Shown: piece by piece, positions 1 through 6,584 of the stretch
Position numbering within the stretch: position 1 is the first letter of the stretch
Layout of the letters: each line of letters starts with the position of its first letter
Source: Desulfobacterales bacterium
GTDB lineage: Bacteria; Desulfobacterota; Desulfobacteria; Desulfobacterales; C00003060
Direction: 5' to 3'
DNA length: 7,543 nucleotides
Assembly: GCA_030613145.1 (NCBI GenBank)
Contig: JAUWMM010000080.1
Location: 1 to 7,543, forward strand
The notes under the pieces: model-generated
Told to the model about the DNA's origin: nothing
The model's database searches: none
What the model saw: the letters and a program-made list of their open reading frames with translations, nothing else
Made by a program: the position numbers and the translations under genes

Positions 1-2
1 CT

Positions 3-50
3 GCGGGGTTGCTTGTGCGACGTACCTCGGTACGCCTCCGCGCAACCCCT
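3..50. repeat. Hairpin-forming inverted repeat (REP-like or terminator)
   Basis: GGGGTTGC (5-12) is the exact reverse complement of GCAACCCC (42-49). Inside it, CGTAC (21-25) pairs with GTACG (30-34) around a CTCG loop, giving a cruciform-like nested structure. A loosely T-rich stretch follows, so it could end transcription of a gene left of the window, but there is no clean U-tract. A dispersed REP-like repeat is equally possible. Confidence 0.5.
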
Positions 51-105
51 TGTTTTCCTTGACCTTGCGGAAAATTGCTCATTTCTGAATTGGAAACTTA
101 CGCTA

Positions 106-141
106 GTGCCCATTGAGTTTTTACGATTCGTGGATGGGCAC
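106..141. repeat. 8-bp inverted repeat, 20-nt loop
   Basis: GTGCCCAT (106-113) and ATGGGCAC (134-141) are perfect reverse complements separated by 20 nt. There is no T-tract behind it, so a terminator is unlikely. It may belong to a dispersed repeat family or mark a protein-binding site. Confidence 0.4.
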
Positions 142-194
142 GAATTAGAATTGTCTTAGACTGCTAAACTTATGATTTTAGAGAGTATACTTCA

Positions 195-302
195 ATGGAA
201 AATCTAACAAGCAAGCAAGAGCAAGTATTAATGTTCCTCACCGAGTTAAACGCAGGGCATGGCCTTCCGACCATAAATATGGCGTGTCGATTGGAGGCTT
301 GA
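195..302 (+). pseudogene. LexA-like N-terminal HTH fragment (35 codons)
   Basis: An ATG at 195 opens a 35-codon ORF ending in TGA at 300-302, with a purine-rich GAGAG at 181-185 as a possible ribosome binding site. The peptide starts MENLTSKQEQVLMFL and continues through NAGHGLPTI. This resembles the first helix and the 'G-x-P-P-T-hydrophobic' turn of the LexA winged helix (family pattern LT.RQ..VL.FI......G.PPTI.EI). One of the two usual prolines is missing and the similarity ends after about 30 residues. There is no dimerisation or Ser-Lys autoprotease domain, so it cannot be a working LexA. The best reading is a decayed or truncated remnant; a small DNA-binding peptide or chance similarity cannot be excluded. 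Confidence 0.35.
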
Positions 303-399
303 CGCACAATCTCCTTTTAGGTATATATCCATTTAAACTGTTTCAAAACTCTTTGATAACTCCATTCTGTCCGTTTTTCCCTATAATTCTCAGCGAAGC

Positions 400-415
400 G
401 TTACAAAATTGTAAC
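400..415. promoter_or_regulatory. Operator-like palindrome
   Basis: GTTACAA and TTGTAAC are perfect inverted 7-mers separated by AA. A related half-site, TTTACAATTT, occurs at about 439-448, and CGAAGCG is found on the outer side of each (394-400 and 452-458). This is the size and shape of a site for a dimeric repressor. The binding protein is unknown, and the AT-rich context makes chance palindromes more likely. Confidence 0.3.
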
Positions 416-480
416 TGTTTGAGGGCGGTACCCCGAATTTTACAATTTAAACGAAGCGAGCCTATAACTTTCAAAAATGG

Positions 481-502
481 CCAAACAGACCCCAAACAGA
501 CC
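481..502. repeat. 11-bp tandem direct repeat, two copies
   Basis: CCAAACAGACC occurs twice back to back (481-491 and 492-502) with no mismatch. It is about 150 bp upstream of the OmpA-domain gene. Function unknown; it may be a simple slippage duplication. Confidence 0.45.
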
Positions 503-645
503 AAGGATAAGTCTTTTGAAACAGCCTATAAAAAACAGATTCTTACTATTAATTGCCGACTTTCCGCCCTGCCAGACGATTACGATGGAAATGCGGGAGG
601 GGCGTTGTTTTTCGAAAGTAAACTGCATACGTTTGATCCGCACAC

Positions 646-649
646 GGAG
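646..649 (+). promoter_or_regulatory. Ribosome binding site deciding the 655 start
   Basis: GGAG lies 5 nt before the ATG at 655. The in-frame TTG at 652 would be only 2 nt away, too close for initiation, so 655 is the preferred start. Confidence 0.6.
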
Positions 650-654
650 TCTTG

Positions 655-1638
655 ATGGCACGTAAATTCGTCTTAGGACTTGCGACCCTCATTTTTATGG
701 CCTCCGGCTATATTACTTTTCTCGCCGTACGCGGCCCTGTACCGACAAGAATTCTGAACGGATACGTTCATCATCGGAATAATGGCAAAGGTCGGCCTGA
801 CAAAGAGTTTGCAGGCAGAGTTGTCAAGAGAAAAGACCAATCCACAAGCAGTATGAAAGGTTTGGAAAGAGAAACCAGCCCATTTCAGAAGAAAGCGGGT
901 AATTCCGGAAATGAATTGAAAGTCCAGCAACAGCCGCAATCTGTCTTCGACGAGAAACTGGCAAGGATCGAGGAAGAGAAAGAAACATACCAGGCGCAGG
1001 TGGCCGTTCTTCAGAACCAGGTTTCTCAGCTCCAGGAAAATCTTGGTCTGGCACGGAAATCCCTGAAAGAAGCGGAGCAGACACATGCACCGCAGCAGGT
1101 TGTTGAAGAAATAGCAAGGGCATCCCTTGAGAAAGAGGCCCACAGGACACAGGTGGCGAATCTGGATGAAAATATCGAGGTCTTGCAGGGTGAACCTGCG
1201 CAGGCATGGCAGGATAAAGCGGCGGCCAGAACCGTTTCCTCAAAACCGAACTCCGACGGTGAAAACAGCGAAGAAATAGTAATTGCATTAAACGGCTTCT
1301 TTGCTTCGGGCCAGAAAATTACTTCTAAGAAATCACAAGACATTATCAAGCAAAAGGCCGAACAAATCAAAGCGATGCCGAACTATAGAATCAGCGTGGA
1401 GGGACACACAGACAGTATTCCGGTGGGGAATACCGGCTCTAATTTGAGGTATACAGACAATATGGGCCTGTCATACTGGCGGGCGATGTCAGTGGCCATG
1501 CAGTTGATAGAGCTTGGGATAGATTCCAGGAGGATAACGGTCAGGGGCTACGGAAAAACCAGGCCAGCGGCTTCGAATGAAACCCCTGAAGGTAGGGCGA
1601 AAAACCGGCGGGTCGAAATCAGGATGATCAGGGATTAA
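655..1638 (+). CDS. Membrane-anchored OmpA/Pal-domain peptidoglycan-binding protein with coiled coil
   Basis: The 327-residue protein has one N-terminal membrane segment (residues 5-25). It has no lipobox cysteine, so it is an inner-membrane anchor or uncleaved signal rather than a Pal-type lipoprotein. A charged linker leads to a coiled-coil region (about 99-190) made of two similar units, 102-134 and 153-185, sharing the pattern AR...EKE...QVA.L...LQ. Residues 207-327 are an OmpA C-terminal domain: EGHTD at 249-253, then LSYWRA (272-277) with the conserved Arg276, then RGYGKTRP and EGRAKNRRVEI near the end. In this family the Asp and Arg bind the diaminopimelate of peptidoglycan. The protein therefore probably tethers the membrane to the cell wall, in the general style of MotB or YiaD. 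No partner gene of a flagellar motor or Tol system is present, so its process is unknown. Confidence 0.9.
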   Translation: MARKFVLGLATLIFMASGYITFLAVRGPVPTRILNGYVHHRNNGKGRPDKEFAGRVVKRKDQSTSSMKGLERETSPFQKKAGNSGNELKVQQQPQSVFDEKLARIEEEKETYQAQVAVLQNQVSQLQENLGLARKSLKEAEQTHAPQQVVEEIARASLEKEAHRTQVANLDENIEVLQGEPAQAWQDKAAARTVSSKPNSDGENSEEIVIALNGFFASGQKITSKKSQDIIKQKAEQIKAMPNYRISVEGHTDSIPVGNTGSNLRYTDNMGLSYWRAMSVAMQLIELGIDSRRITVRGYGKTRPAASNETPEGRAKNRRVEIRMIRD

Positions 1639-1755
1639 GGCTCACAAACCACAACTTCAACAGACTTTTATCGATTGACCCGTCAAATGAAAAACATGAT
1701 ACCTTTGAAAAACGCGACATTTTTTTGTCAGGCAAGGAAGGCAAAAATTTTAACC

Positions 1756-1786
1756 GGAGGAATACATTATGTATTTAGAGGATTAA
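1756..1786 (+). other. Strong RBS plus five-codon ORF (MYLED) upstream of the ATPase
   Basis: GGAGG at 1756-1760 sits 8 nt before an ATG at 1769, followed by TAT, TTA, GAG, GAT and a TAA stop at 1784-1786. This is a better translation start signal than the one on the ATPase gene itself. The ATG is exactly 96 nt (32 codons) upstream of the ATPase start and in the same frame, with stops at 1784 and 1859 between them. MYLE is also a typical beginning of ExeA-family proteins. It may be a translated leader peptide, or the relic of an older, longer or duplicated start. Confidence 0.4.
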
Positions 1787-1864
1787 AATTCGAAGCCTGA
1801 CGCCGCATCACGAAAAAATGACAGTTTTGCAAAGGTCTCAAACATATTCCCGGGAACTTAGTAT

Positions 1865-2917
1865 ATGTATGCCAAACATTTCGGATTGAACGCATTGCCC
1901 TTTGAGAACTCACCTGACCCGGCCTTCTTTTTCGACCGAGGGCAGTACAACCAGGTCCTGGCAACTATGACCGACTCCGTCCTTGCCGGACGGGGGTTAA
2001 TGGTCGTGTCCGGTCCCATTGGTGCGGGCAAGACGACTTTGAGCCACAAGCTGATGAGCGATCTTACAAAGAATACAAAGCTGATCTGGTTTGTGTCCCC
2101 ACCGCTCACCGTAGACGAAATGATCATGTTTATCGCCGAGGAACTCGGTATTCCCTATGAGGAACAGGCTCGCGTTTTCGTAATCCGGGATATCCGGGCA
2201 AAGCTACTTGAGTTGAACGAATCAGGCGGGCGTTGCCTGTTGGTCATTGACGAGTCGCATCTGATTAATGACGAGGTCTTGGAAGGTGTGCGAATACTGA
2301 CCAATCTTGAACAAGGCGCTACCAAGCTGCTGCAGATCATCATGCTTGGGCAGGAAGAGTTGACAGAAAAACTGGCCAGGCCTGAACTCAAGGCATTCAA
2401 GCAGCGCATAGAGACACAAAAAGTACTCGGGAGGATGGATTCAGAGAAGGTTCGGGAATACGTGCAGCATCGATTGAAAGTGGCTGGTGCAGTTCCCGGT
2501 CTGTTTTCAGACAATGCCATTGAAATGGTTGCCCATGCGACCGGCGGCATTCCACGCGTGACAAATTCTCTTTGTCAAACCGCTATGAGAATGGTCTATG
2601 AACAACAAAAACACGTTGTCGAACCCAAAGATGTGCATAATGCCGCCGAGGAACTGGGATGCGCACGGGAAACCTTCCATTATATGATAAAATTCAAATC
2701 ACAGAAAAAAGCGCCCACATCTGTGGAGCCAGGGCAAAGTTCCAATGACAAGCTGACGCAGGGAATGAAGTCCATACCCGAGCAGTTACCGCTTAAACAG
2801 GACGGGGCCAGGAAAGAAATGATCTGGTTCTGGCCGCTGGCTCTGCTGTTTCTGTCCTTAGTATCTCTGACAGCAAGCCTGTGGTATTACGCTCAACGCT
2901 TTAATCTGCTGGGCTAA
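1865..2917 (+). CDS. ExeA/GspA-like AAA ATPase with C-terminal membrane anchor
   Basis: The 350-residue protein opens with MYAKHFGLNALPFENSPDP, the standard ExeA/MshM beginning. It has a Walker A P-loop GPIGAGKTT (50-58, Lys56), Walker B LLVIDE (125-130) and the family block LLQIIMLGQEEL (155-166). FKQRI (178-182) supplies a conserved arginine, and GGIPR (227-231) lies in the lid region. A linker of about 45 residues leads to one hydrophobic segment (320-342), with only about eight residues beyond it. Classical ExeA (about 550 residues) has its membrane segment near the middle and a periplasmic peptidoglycan-binding domain after it; that domain is missing here. Known relatives help assemble type II secretion or type IV pili, or accompany exosortase loci; none of those partners is in this window. 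The start has only a weak GGGA (1852-1855). The preceding gene encodes a peptidoglycan-binding domain, which suggests but does not prove an envelope-assembly role. Confidence 0.88.
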   Translation: MYAKHFGLNALPFENSPDPAFFFDRGQYNQVLATMTDSVLAGRGLMVVSGPIGAGKTTLSHKLMSDLTKNTKLIWFVSPPLTVDEMIMFIAEELGIPYEEQARVFVIRDIRAKLLELNESGGRCLLVIDESHLINDEVLEGVRILTNLEQGATKLLQIIMLGQEELTEKLARPELKAFKQRIETQKVLGRMDSEKVREYVQHRLKVAGAVPGLFSDNAIEMVAHATGGIPRVTNSLCQTAMRMVYEQQKHVVEPKDVHNAAEELGCARETFHYMIKFKSQKKAPTSVEPGQSSNDKLTQGMKSIPEQLPLKQDGARKEMIWFWPLALLFLSLVSLTASLWYYAQRFNLLG

Positions 2918-3065
2918 AATGCCGGGGCATGAAATCGAACTATCCGTTTCACCTTTAATATTTTATGTGAATACCCATATGTAGACTCCGAAAAGTAACA
3001 ATCTTAAGCTCAGTCCGCCTCATACGGATCTCTGGAGTGAAAAAAAGACAAGGCCAAACAAGCAA

Positions 3066-3968
3066 ATGTTAAACGCGTTCCTCCAAGAATGTCTTATACT
3101 TTCATTGCCGGCTGCAATAAAGGCCGGGGCAGCCATACTTGACGTTTATCGGGGTGATATTGATGTTTCGTACAAGGAGGACAAGACGCCACTGACGGTC
3201 GCTGATGAACGGGCCCACACCATCATTATGAACCACTTATCAGTACAGCACCTGAAACATATTCCTATTCTAAGTGAAGAAGGAAAACACACCCCATATG
3301 ATACGAGAAAAAAGTGGGAATACTTCTGGCTCGTTGACCCCCTGGACGGAACCAAGGAATTCATTAAGCGAAGAGGTGAATTCACCGTAAATATAGCCTT
3401 GATCCACGAGCACAGGCCCGTGCTGGGGATTGTGTTCGTCCCGGCCAGGGGCTTTCTCTATTTTGCTGCAGAAGGACTTGGTTCTTATAAGCTGGAAAAC
3501 GCAGAGATAGTCGACCAATTTTTCAGTGACAACGAGGGGACAAAAAAAGGTAGCGCACCGCTCGACAGTGTTGTCGATTTGGCAAAGCGGTTGCCACTGG
3601 ATCAGCCAGGCAATAGATCAGTGAGCAAACTAACGGTCGTTGGTAGTCGTTCGCATTCCACAAAAAGTATTTCAGATTTCGTCCAAACTCTGAAACAAAA
3701 ATGTGGAGAGGTAGAATTCATCCCAGCAGGCAGTGCTTTGAAATTTGGCTTGATAGCAGAAGGTAGCGCACACATATACCCACGACTCAGCCCAACCATG
3801 GAATGGGATACAGCAGCCGGACAGTGTGTTGTTGAACAAAGTGGCGGGGCCGTATTACGCCCAAAAGAGAAAATGCCACTTGAATATAATAAGAGCGAGC
3901 TTCGCAATCCTGATTTTATCTGTACTGGCAAGCATTCGAGAGACCTTGAGCATCTATTCCTTGCTTAG
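3066..3968 (+). CDS. cysQ: 3'(2'),5'-bisphosphate nucleotidase CysQ
   Basis: This 300-residue member of the inositol monophosphatase / lithium-sensitive phosphatase family hydrolyses 3'-phosphoadenosine 5'-phosphate to AMP and phosphate. It thereby clears a by-product of sulfate activation and sulfotransfer. The metal-binding motifs are intact: KEDKTPLTVAD (37-47), SEEG (70-73, Glu71), WLVDPLDGTKEF (88-99, Asp90 and Asp93) and EWDTAAG (246-252, Asp248). The block GSALKFGLIAEGSAHIYPR (222-240) is typical of CysQ rather than of inositol or fructose bisphosphatases. It is somewhat longer than E. coli CysQ (about 246 residues); the extra length is mainly a variable region at about 145-190. The ribosome binding site is weak (AGG at 3051-3053), but no other start codon lies between it and the nearby upstream sequence. 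It stands alone, separated by 148 and about 300 nt from its neighbours. Confidence 0.92.
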   Translation: MLNAFLQECLILSLPAAIKAGAAILDVYRGDIDVSYKEDKTPLTVADERAHTIIMNHLSVQHLKHIPILSEEGKHTPYDTRKKWEYFWLVDPLDGTKEFIKRRGEFTVNIALIHEHRPVLGIVFVPARGFLYFAAEGLGSYKLENAEIVDQFFSDNEGTKKGSAPLDSVVDLAKRLPLDQPGNRSVSKLTVVGSRSHSTKSISDFVQTLKQKCGEVEFIPAGSALKFGLIAEGSAHIYPRLSPTMEWDTAAGQCVVEQSGGAVLRPKEKMPLEYNKSELRNPDFICTGKHSRDLEHLFLA

Positions 3969-4285
3969 ATAGTGCCTAAACGAAAACTCATAGTCAGGCA
4001 AAATCCGAATATCGAAAACCGAAATCCGAAACAAATTCGAATACCGAATGACAAAATGACCAAAACTAGTACATTGAAAATTCAATATTTATGTCATTGT
4101 TTCGGATTTCGTGTTTAGCGCAAGCTTCACTTCGTGTCGGATTTCGAATTTTTGACCGAAAAAACAGAGGCTTTTGGACAAGCAATAGATAACAATAAAG
4201 GAGTCTGCGGAAACAAGTCGAAAACAAGGGGGCTTCAATTCTTTGACCCCGTAGCTCCGTGCGTCTTTCTGTTTCTCATGTCAGT
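3969..4285. other. Intergenic region between cysQ and the tatT-like gene
   Basis: About 300 nt with no convincing ORF. The first half is a palindromic repeat (see 4001-4144). AAAGGAG at 4197-4203 resembles a ribosome binding site but has no start codon at a useful distance. No clear promoter for the transporter locus is visible. Confidence 0.5.
4001..4144. repeat. Nested palindromic MITE-like repeat
   Basis: A perfect 15-bp inverted repeat, CGAAATCCGAAACAA (4020-4034) and its complement (4097-4111), is nested within an outer pair, AAATCCGA (4001-4008) and TCGGATTT (4137-4144). A small palindrome TTGAA-AA-TTCAA lies near the centre (about 4075-4086). The symmetry and absence of coding potential fit a non-autonomous mobile repeat or a large hairpin. 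No target-site duplication was identified, so the outer borders are approximate. Confidence 0.6.
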
Positions 4286-5251
4286 ATGTATTCAATGACT
4301 CAATTATTTTTCAGGAACCTCCGCTTCCCGACAGGCTATAGCATTCTATTTGCTTGTATATTGCTGCTGGGAAGCGGATGCGGAGCGCTTCGCCGAAGTG
4401 CAATCCGCAATCTTGCCGGAGTCTTTTCGGATCCGCCAGGATCAAATGTATTTGTGCAGGACGACGATCCCGAGTTGATTCGCGACGCCTTACCATTTGC
4501 CCTCAAGACTTACGAGGCACTTCTGGCCTCGGACCCGAGGAATCGCGATCTCTTTCGGGTCACGGCTGGTGGATTTGTAAATTATGCTAATGCATTTGTC
4601 CACGAGGAAGCAAAGAGACTAGAAGAACTCGATTTCCAGCGTTCACAGGATTTACGACGTCGAGCGACGAAGCTGTATCTACGCGGACGAAATTATGCCT
4701 TGGCTGGCCTGACCATTGATTATCCTGACTTTGAAAAGAAACTGCGCAAAGATCTTAAACAGGGCCTTGATACTTTATCACCAAAAGATGTGCCGCTGCT
4801 CTTTTGGGCTGCCGCGGGCTGGGCAGGGGCCATTTCCACGGATGTGAATAACATGTCTCTTATTGCGGAACTTCCCATGGTAGAGGCCATGATGCGCCGG
4901 GCCCTGGAACTAGACAAATATTTCGAAGGCGGGGCCATTCATGAGTTCTTCATAACGTATGAGGGGAGCCGGTCGGAAGCTATGGGGGGAAGTGCAAAAC
5001 GCGCTCTGGAGCACTTCGATCACGTTGTGAGCCTCACCCGGGGCGAGAAGGCGTCGCCTTATGTATCACTGGCGTCATCTGTTGCTGTGCGCAAACAAGA
5101 TTACAAAATGTTTAAAGGCCTCTTGCATAAAGCCCTTGCCATTGATCCGGACGCTGTGCCCGAATGGCGGCTTGCCAACATATTGGCGCAGGAAAAAGCC
5201 CAGTGGTTGCTGGATCACAGTCCGGAACTTTTTCTGGATTACGAGGAGTAA
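4286..5251 (+). CDS. tatT: TRAP transporter T-component lipoprotein (TatT family)
   Basis: The protein resembles the TatT family, the TRAP-associated lipoproteins first described in Treponema pallidum (Tp0956). Known members have TPR-like helical repeats, form a ring and dock with the substrate-binding protein. The family signature is clear: DDDPELIRDALPFALKTYEALL, an NYANAFVHEEA stretch, then LLFWAAAGWAGAIS, ALELDKYFEGGAIHEFF and a C-terminal ALAIDPDAVPEWRLAN. The N-terminus has a hydrophobic segment ending LLGSGC, which fits a relaxed lipobox. No start has a good ribosome binding site. Candidates are GTG 4259 and ATG 4286 or 4295; an in-frame TGA at 4244 limits upstream extension. I prefer the ATG starts because they give a more usual signal-peptide length. 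The DctP-type gene begins 79 nt downstream, matching the known tatT-tatP order and implying one operon. Confidence 0.88.
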   Translation: MYSMTQLFFRNLRFPTGYSILFACILLLGSGCGALRRSAIRNLAGVFSDPPGSNVFVQDDDPELIRDALPFALKTYEALLASDPRNRDLFRVTAGGFVNYANAFVHEEAKRLEELDFQRSQDLRRRATKLYLRGRNYALAGLTIDYPDFEKKLRKDLKQGLDTLSPKDVPLLFWAAAGWAGAISTDVNNMSLIAELPMVEAMMRRALELDKYFEGGAIHEFFITYEGSRSEAMGGSAKRALEHFDHVVSLTRGEKASPYVSLASSVAVRKQDYKMFKGLLHKALAIDPDAVPEWRLANILAQEKAQWLLDHSPELFLDYEE

Positions 5252-5262
5252 CTGCAAGTTAA

Positions 5263-5312
5263 CACCCCCACCCTGCCCTCCCCCTTCAAGGGGGAGGATT
5301 TGGGAGGGGGTG
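5263..5312. repeat. C/G-rich palindromic repeat between tatT and the dctP-type gene
   Basis: CCTCCCCCTT (5277-5286) and AAGGGGGAGG (5288-5297) form a perfect 10-bp hairpin around a single C. Outer arms CACCCCC (5263-5269) and GGGGGTG (5306-5312) also pair. There is no T-tract, so it is not a standard terminator. It ends about 4 nt before the ribosome binding site of the next gene and could affect its translation or the stability of the upstream mRNA. It resembles the element at 6611-6638. Confidence 0.65.
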
Positions 5313-5315
5313 AAA

Positions 5316-5322
5316 AGAGGGG
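5316..5322 (+). promoter_or_regulatory. Ribosome binding site deciding the TTG start at 5331
   Basis: AGAGGGG lies 8 nt before TTG 5331. This supports the unusual TTG start, after which a normal signal peptide (MKTLIVW...) follows directly. Confidence 0.6.
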
Positions 5323-5330
5323 ACTGAACC

Positions 5331-6338
5331 TTGAAAACATTGATCGTTTGGGTATGTATTCATTTGCTTGCACTGGGAGTTACCCCTGCGTTCTCACAAG
5401 TGATCAAACTTGGCACGATTGCGCCTGAAGGCTCGCCCTGGCATGAAACACTGTTGGAAGTAGCTCAAAAGTGGAAGGAGCTGAGCAATGGCAGGGTTAC
5501 GGTCAGAATCTATGCGGGAGGTGTGGTCGGCGACGAAAAGGACATGTTACGCAAGGTCCGCATTGGCCAATTGCACGCCACGGCCCTTACGAGCTCAACC
5601 CTTCTGGAAATTATTCCCGACATCGAGGTCATTTCATTCCCCATGTTGATCCGAACCGATGGAGAACTTGACTATGTCATAGAAAAGCTGGGTCCCGAAT
5701 TCGAAGCCCGCTTGGCCAAAAAGGGATTTAAAGTCCTCAGCTGGAGCTCTACGGGCTGGGTCTACTTTTTCACAAAAGAACCGGTTATTACTCCTGAGGA
5801 TATGAAAAAGCGGAAGCTTTTCTTCTGGGGGTCGGATACGACCTATGTGGAACTGCTGAAGAACTCGGGATTCAATCCTGTCCCCCTGGCGATCACCGAC
5901 TTGCTGCCATCACTGCAAACCGGCCTGGTGGACTCGTTTCCTGCACCGCCAACCGCGGCGTTGTTGTTCCAGATGTTTGCATTGGCACCCAACATGACGG
6001 ACCTTCGCTGGCAGCCGCTTCCAGGAACAACGGTCATCTCAATGCGGCAGTGGAACAGGATCCCTCCGGATCTGCGCCCGTTACTTGAAGATGTCGCCCG
6101 CAAGGCCGGGACTCGTTTGCAGAAGCGAATTCGCGAATTAGAGCAAGAGGCGATTGTGGCCATGAAGAATCACGGGCTTACTGTTCATGCAGTTCCCCCG
6201 GAGGTCGAAGAATATTGGAGAACTCTTGTTTGGGAAAAAGGATATCCGGTCTTTGTGGGACCACGCTTTTCCAAAGAGATGTTCGATACCGTTCTTAAGA
6301 TACTGGATGAATACCGTGGAAGCTCAAAGCGGCCTTGA
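5331..6338 (+). CDS. TRAP transporter substrate-binding protein, DctP/TatP type
   Basis: This 335-residue periplasmic binding protein captures the solute for a TRAP transporter. A Sec signal peptide covers residues 1-22 (likely cut after AFS). The mature part starts VIKLGTIAPEGSPWHE, followed by YAGGVVGDEKDMLRKVRIGQLHA and later LLPSLQTGLVDSF, all typical of the DctP family. In most members the segment 'DLKGLKIRVPGS' carries an Arg that binds the ligand carboxylate. Here the matching stretch is DMKKRKLFFWGSD (157-169), with Phe164 at the Arg position and Phe165 and Trp166 after it. Neighbouring sequence is also rich in aromatics (WSSTGWVYFF, 138-147). This suggests a hydrophobic or non-carboxylate ligand, as has been proposed for TatT-linked systems. 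The shifted alternatives R161 or K162 could still contribute charge. The gene lies between tatT and the QM permease. Confidence 0.92.
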   Translation: MKTLIVWVCIHLLALGVTPAFSQVIKLGTIAPEGSPWHETLLEVAQKWKELSNGRVTVRIYAGGVVGDEKDMLRKVRIGQLHATALTSSTLLEIIPDIEVISFPMLIRTDGELDYVIEKLGPEFEARLAKKGFKVLSWSSTGWVYFFTKEPVITPEDMKKRKLFFWGSDTTYVELLKNSGFNPVPLAITDLLPSLQTGLVDSFPAPPTAALLFQMFALAPNMTDLRWQPLPGTTVISMRQWNRIPPDLRPLLEDVARKAGTRLQKRIRELEQEAIVAMKNHGLTVHAVPPEVEEYWRTLVWEKGYPVFVGPRFSKEMFDTVLKILDEYRGSSKRP

Positions 6339-6405
6339 TCTTCGTTTCGGCCATGGCCACCGTTATCTTGTTTGGTATCCCTTCACGGGGCTCAATATGC
6401 CCTCT

Positions 6406-6482
6406 GTCATTGCGAGCGGAGAGAAGCAATCTCATGGTTGATACCTCAGGGATTGCTTCGTCGCTACGCTCCTCGCAATGAC
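6406..6482. repeat. 77-bp REP-like inverted repeat (GTCATTGCGAG type)
   Basis: The terminal arms GTCATTGCGAG (6406-6416) and CTCGCAATGAC (6472-6482) are perfect complements, and so are inner arms GAAGCAATC (6423-6431) and GATTGCTTC (6451-6459). Similar GTCATTGCGAG elements are, from general knowledge, dispersed palindromic repeats in many bacterial genomes. It sits between the binding-protein and permease genes, where it could form a large mRNA hairpin. No transposase is nearby. Confidence 0.8.
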
Positions 6483-6584
6483 GAAAAGGAATCCACGTTA
6501 ACGGTTACCTTTTTTGTATTTCCCGATTCCAATCCCCACTTCACCGAAAGCTGAAAAGTTGCGACCTGTGCGGTTAGTACATTC

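Larger units (their letters stand above)
303..650. other. Non-coding stretch before the OmpA-domain gene
   Basis: No convincing gene lies here. ORFs on both strands lack ribosome binding sites and recognisable protein features. The region is AT-rich and contains a 16-bp palindrome at 400-415 and an 11-bp tandem repeat at 481-502. The promoter of the following gene is probably inside it, but I see no -35/-10 pair with good spacing. Confidence 0.5.

Noticed and set aside
481..502. Possible CRISPR-like direct repeat
   Set aside because: There are only two 11-bp copies with no spacer between them; CRISPR repeats are longer and regularly spaced.
284..665. Overlapping ORFs on both strands in the region before the OmpA-domain gene (284-655 +, 477-665 +, 440-661 -)
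   Set aside because: None has a ribosome binding site or recognisable domain, and their composition looks like random translation of AT-rich DNA. The 477 ORF owes its start to the 11-bp tandem repeat.
673..1370. Minus-strand ORFs opposite the OmpA-domain gene
   Set aside because: They are antisense shadows of a well-supported gene, rich in Cys, Phe and Pro, with no family resemblance.
1675..1703. TTGACC as a -35 box ahead of the ATPase
   Set aside because: No -10 hexamer with acceptable match lies at 16-18 nt; the closest, CATGAT, is only 14 nt away.
1865..2917. Assignment of the ATPase to an exosortase (XrtA/PEP-CTERM) or type II secretion system
   Set aside because: The N-terminus fits several ExeA-like subfamilies, and no exosortase, pilin, secretin or other partner is visible in the window, so a specific system would be a guess.
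5411..5425. Sigma-54-like sequence TGGCACGATTGC
   Set aside because: The two elements are too close together for a -24/-12 promoter and lie within the coding region.
6187..6554. Plus-strand ORFs covering the end of the dctP-type gene and the REP-like repeat
   Set aside because: They consist of out-of-frame binding-protein sequence and translated repeat; no independent evidence for a gene.
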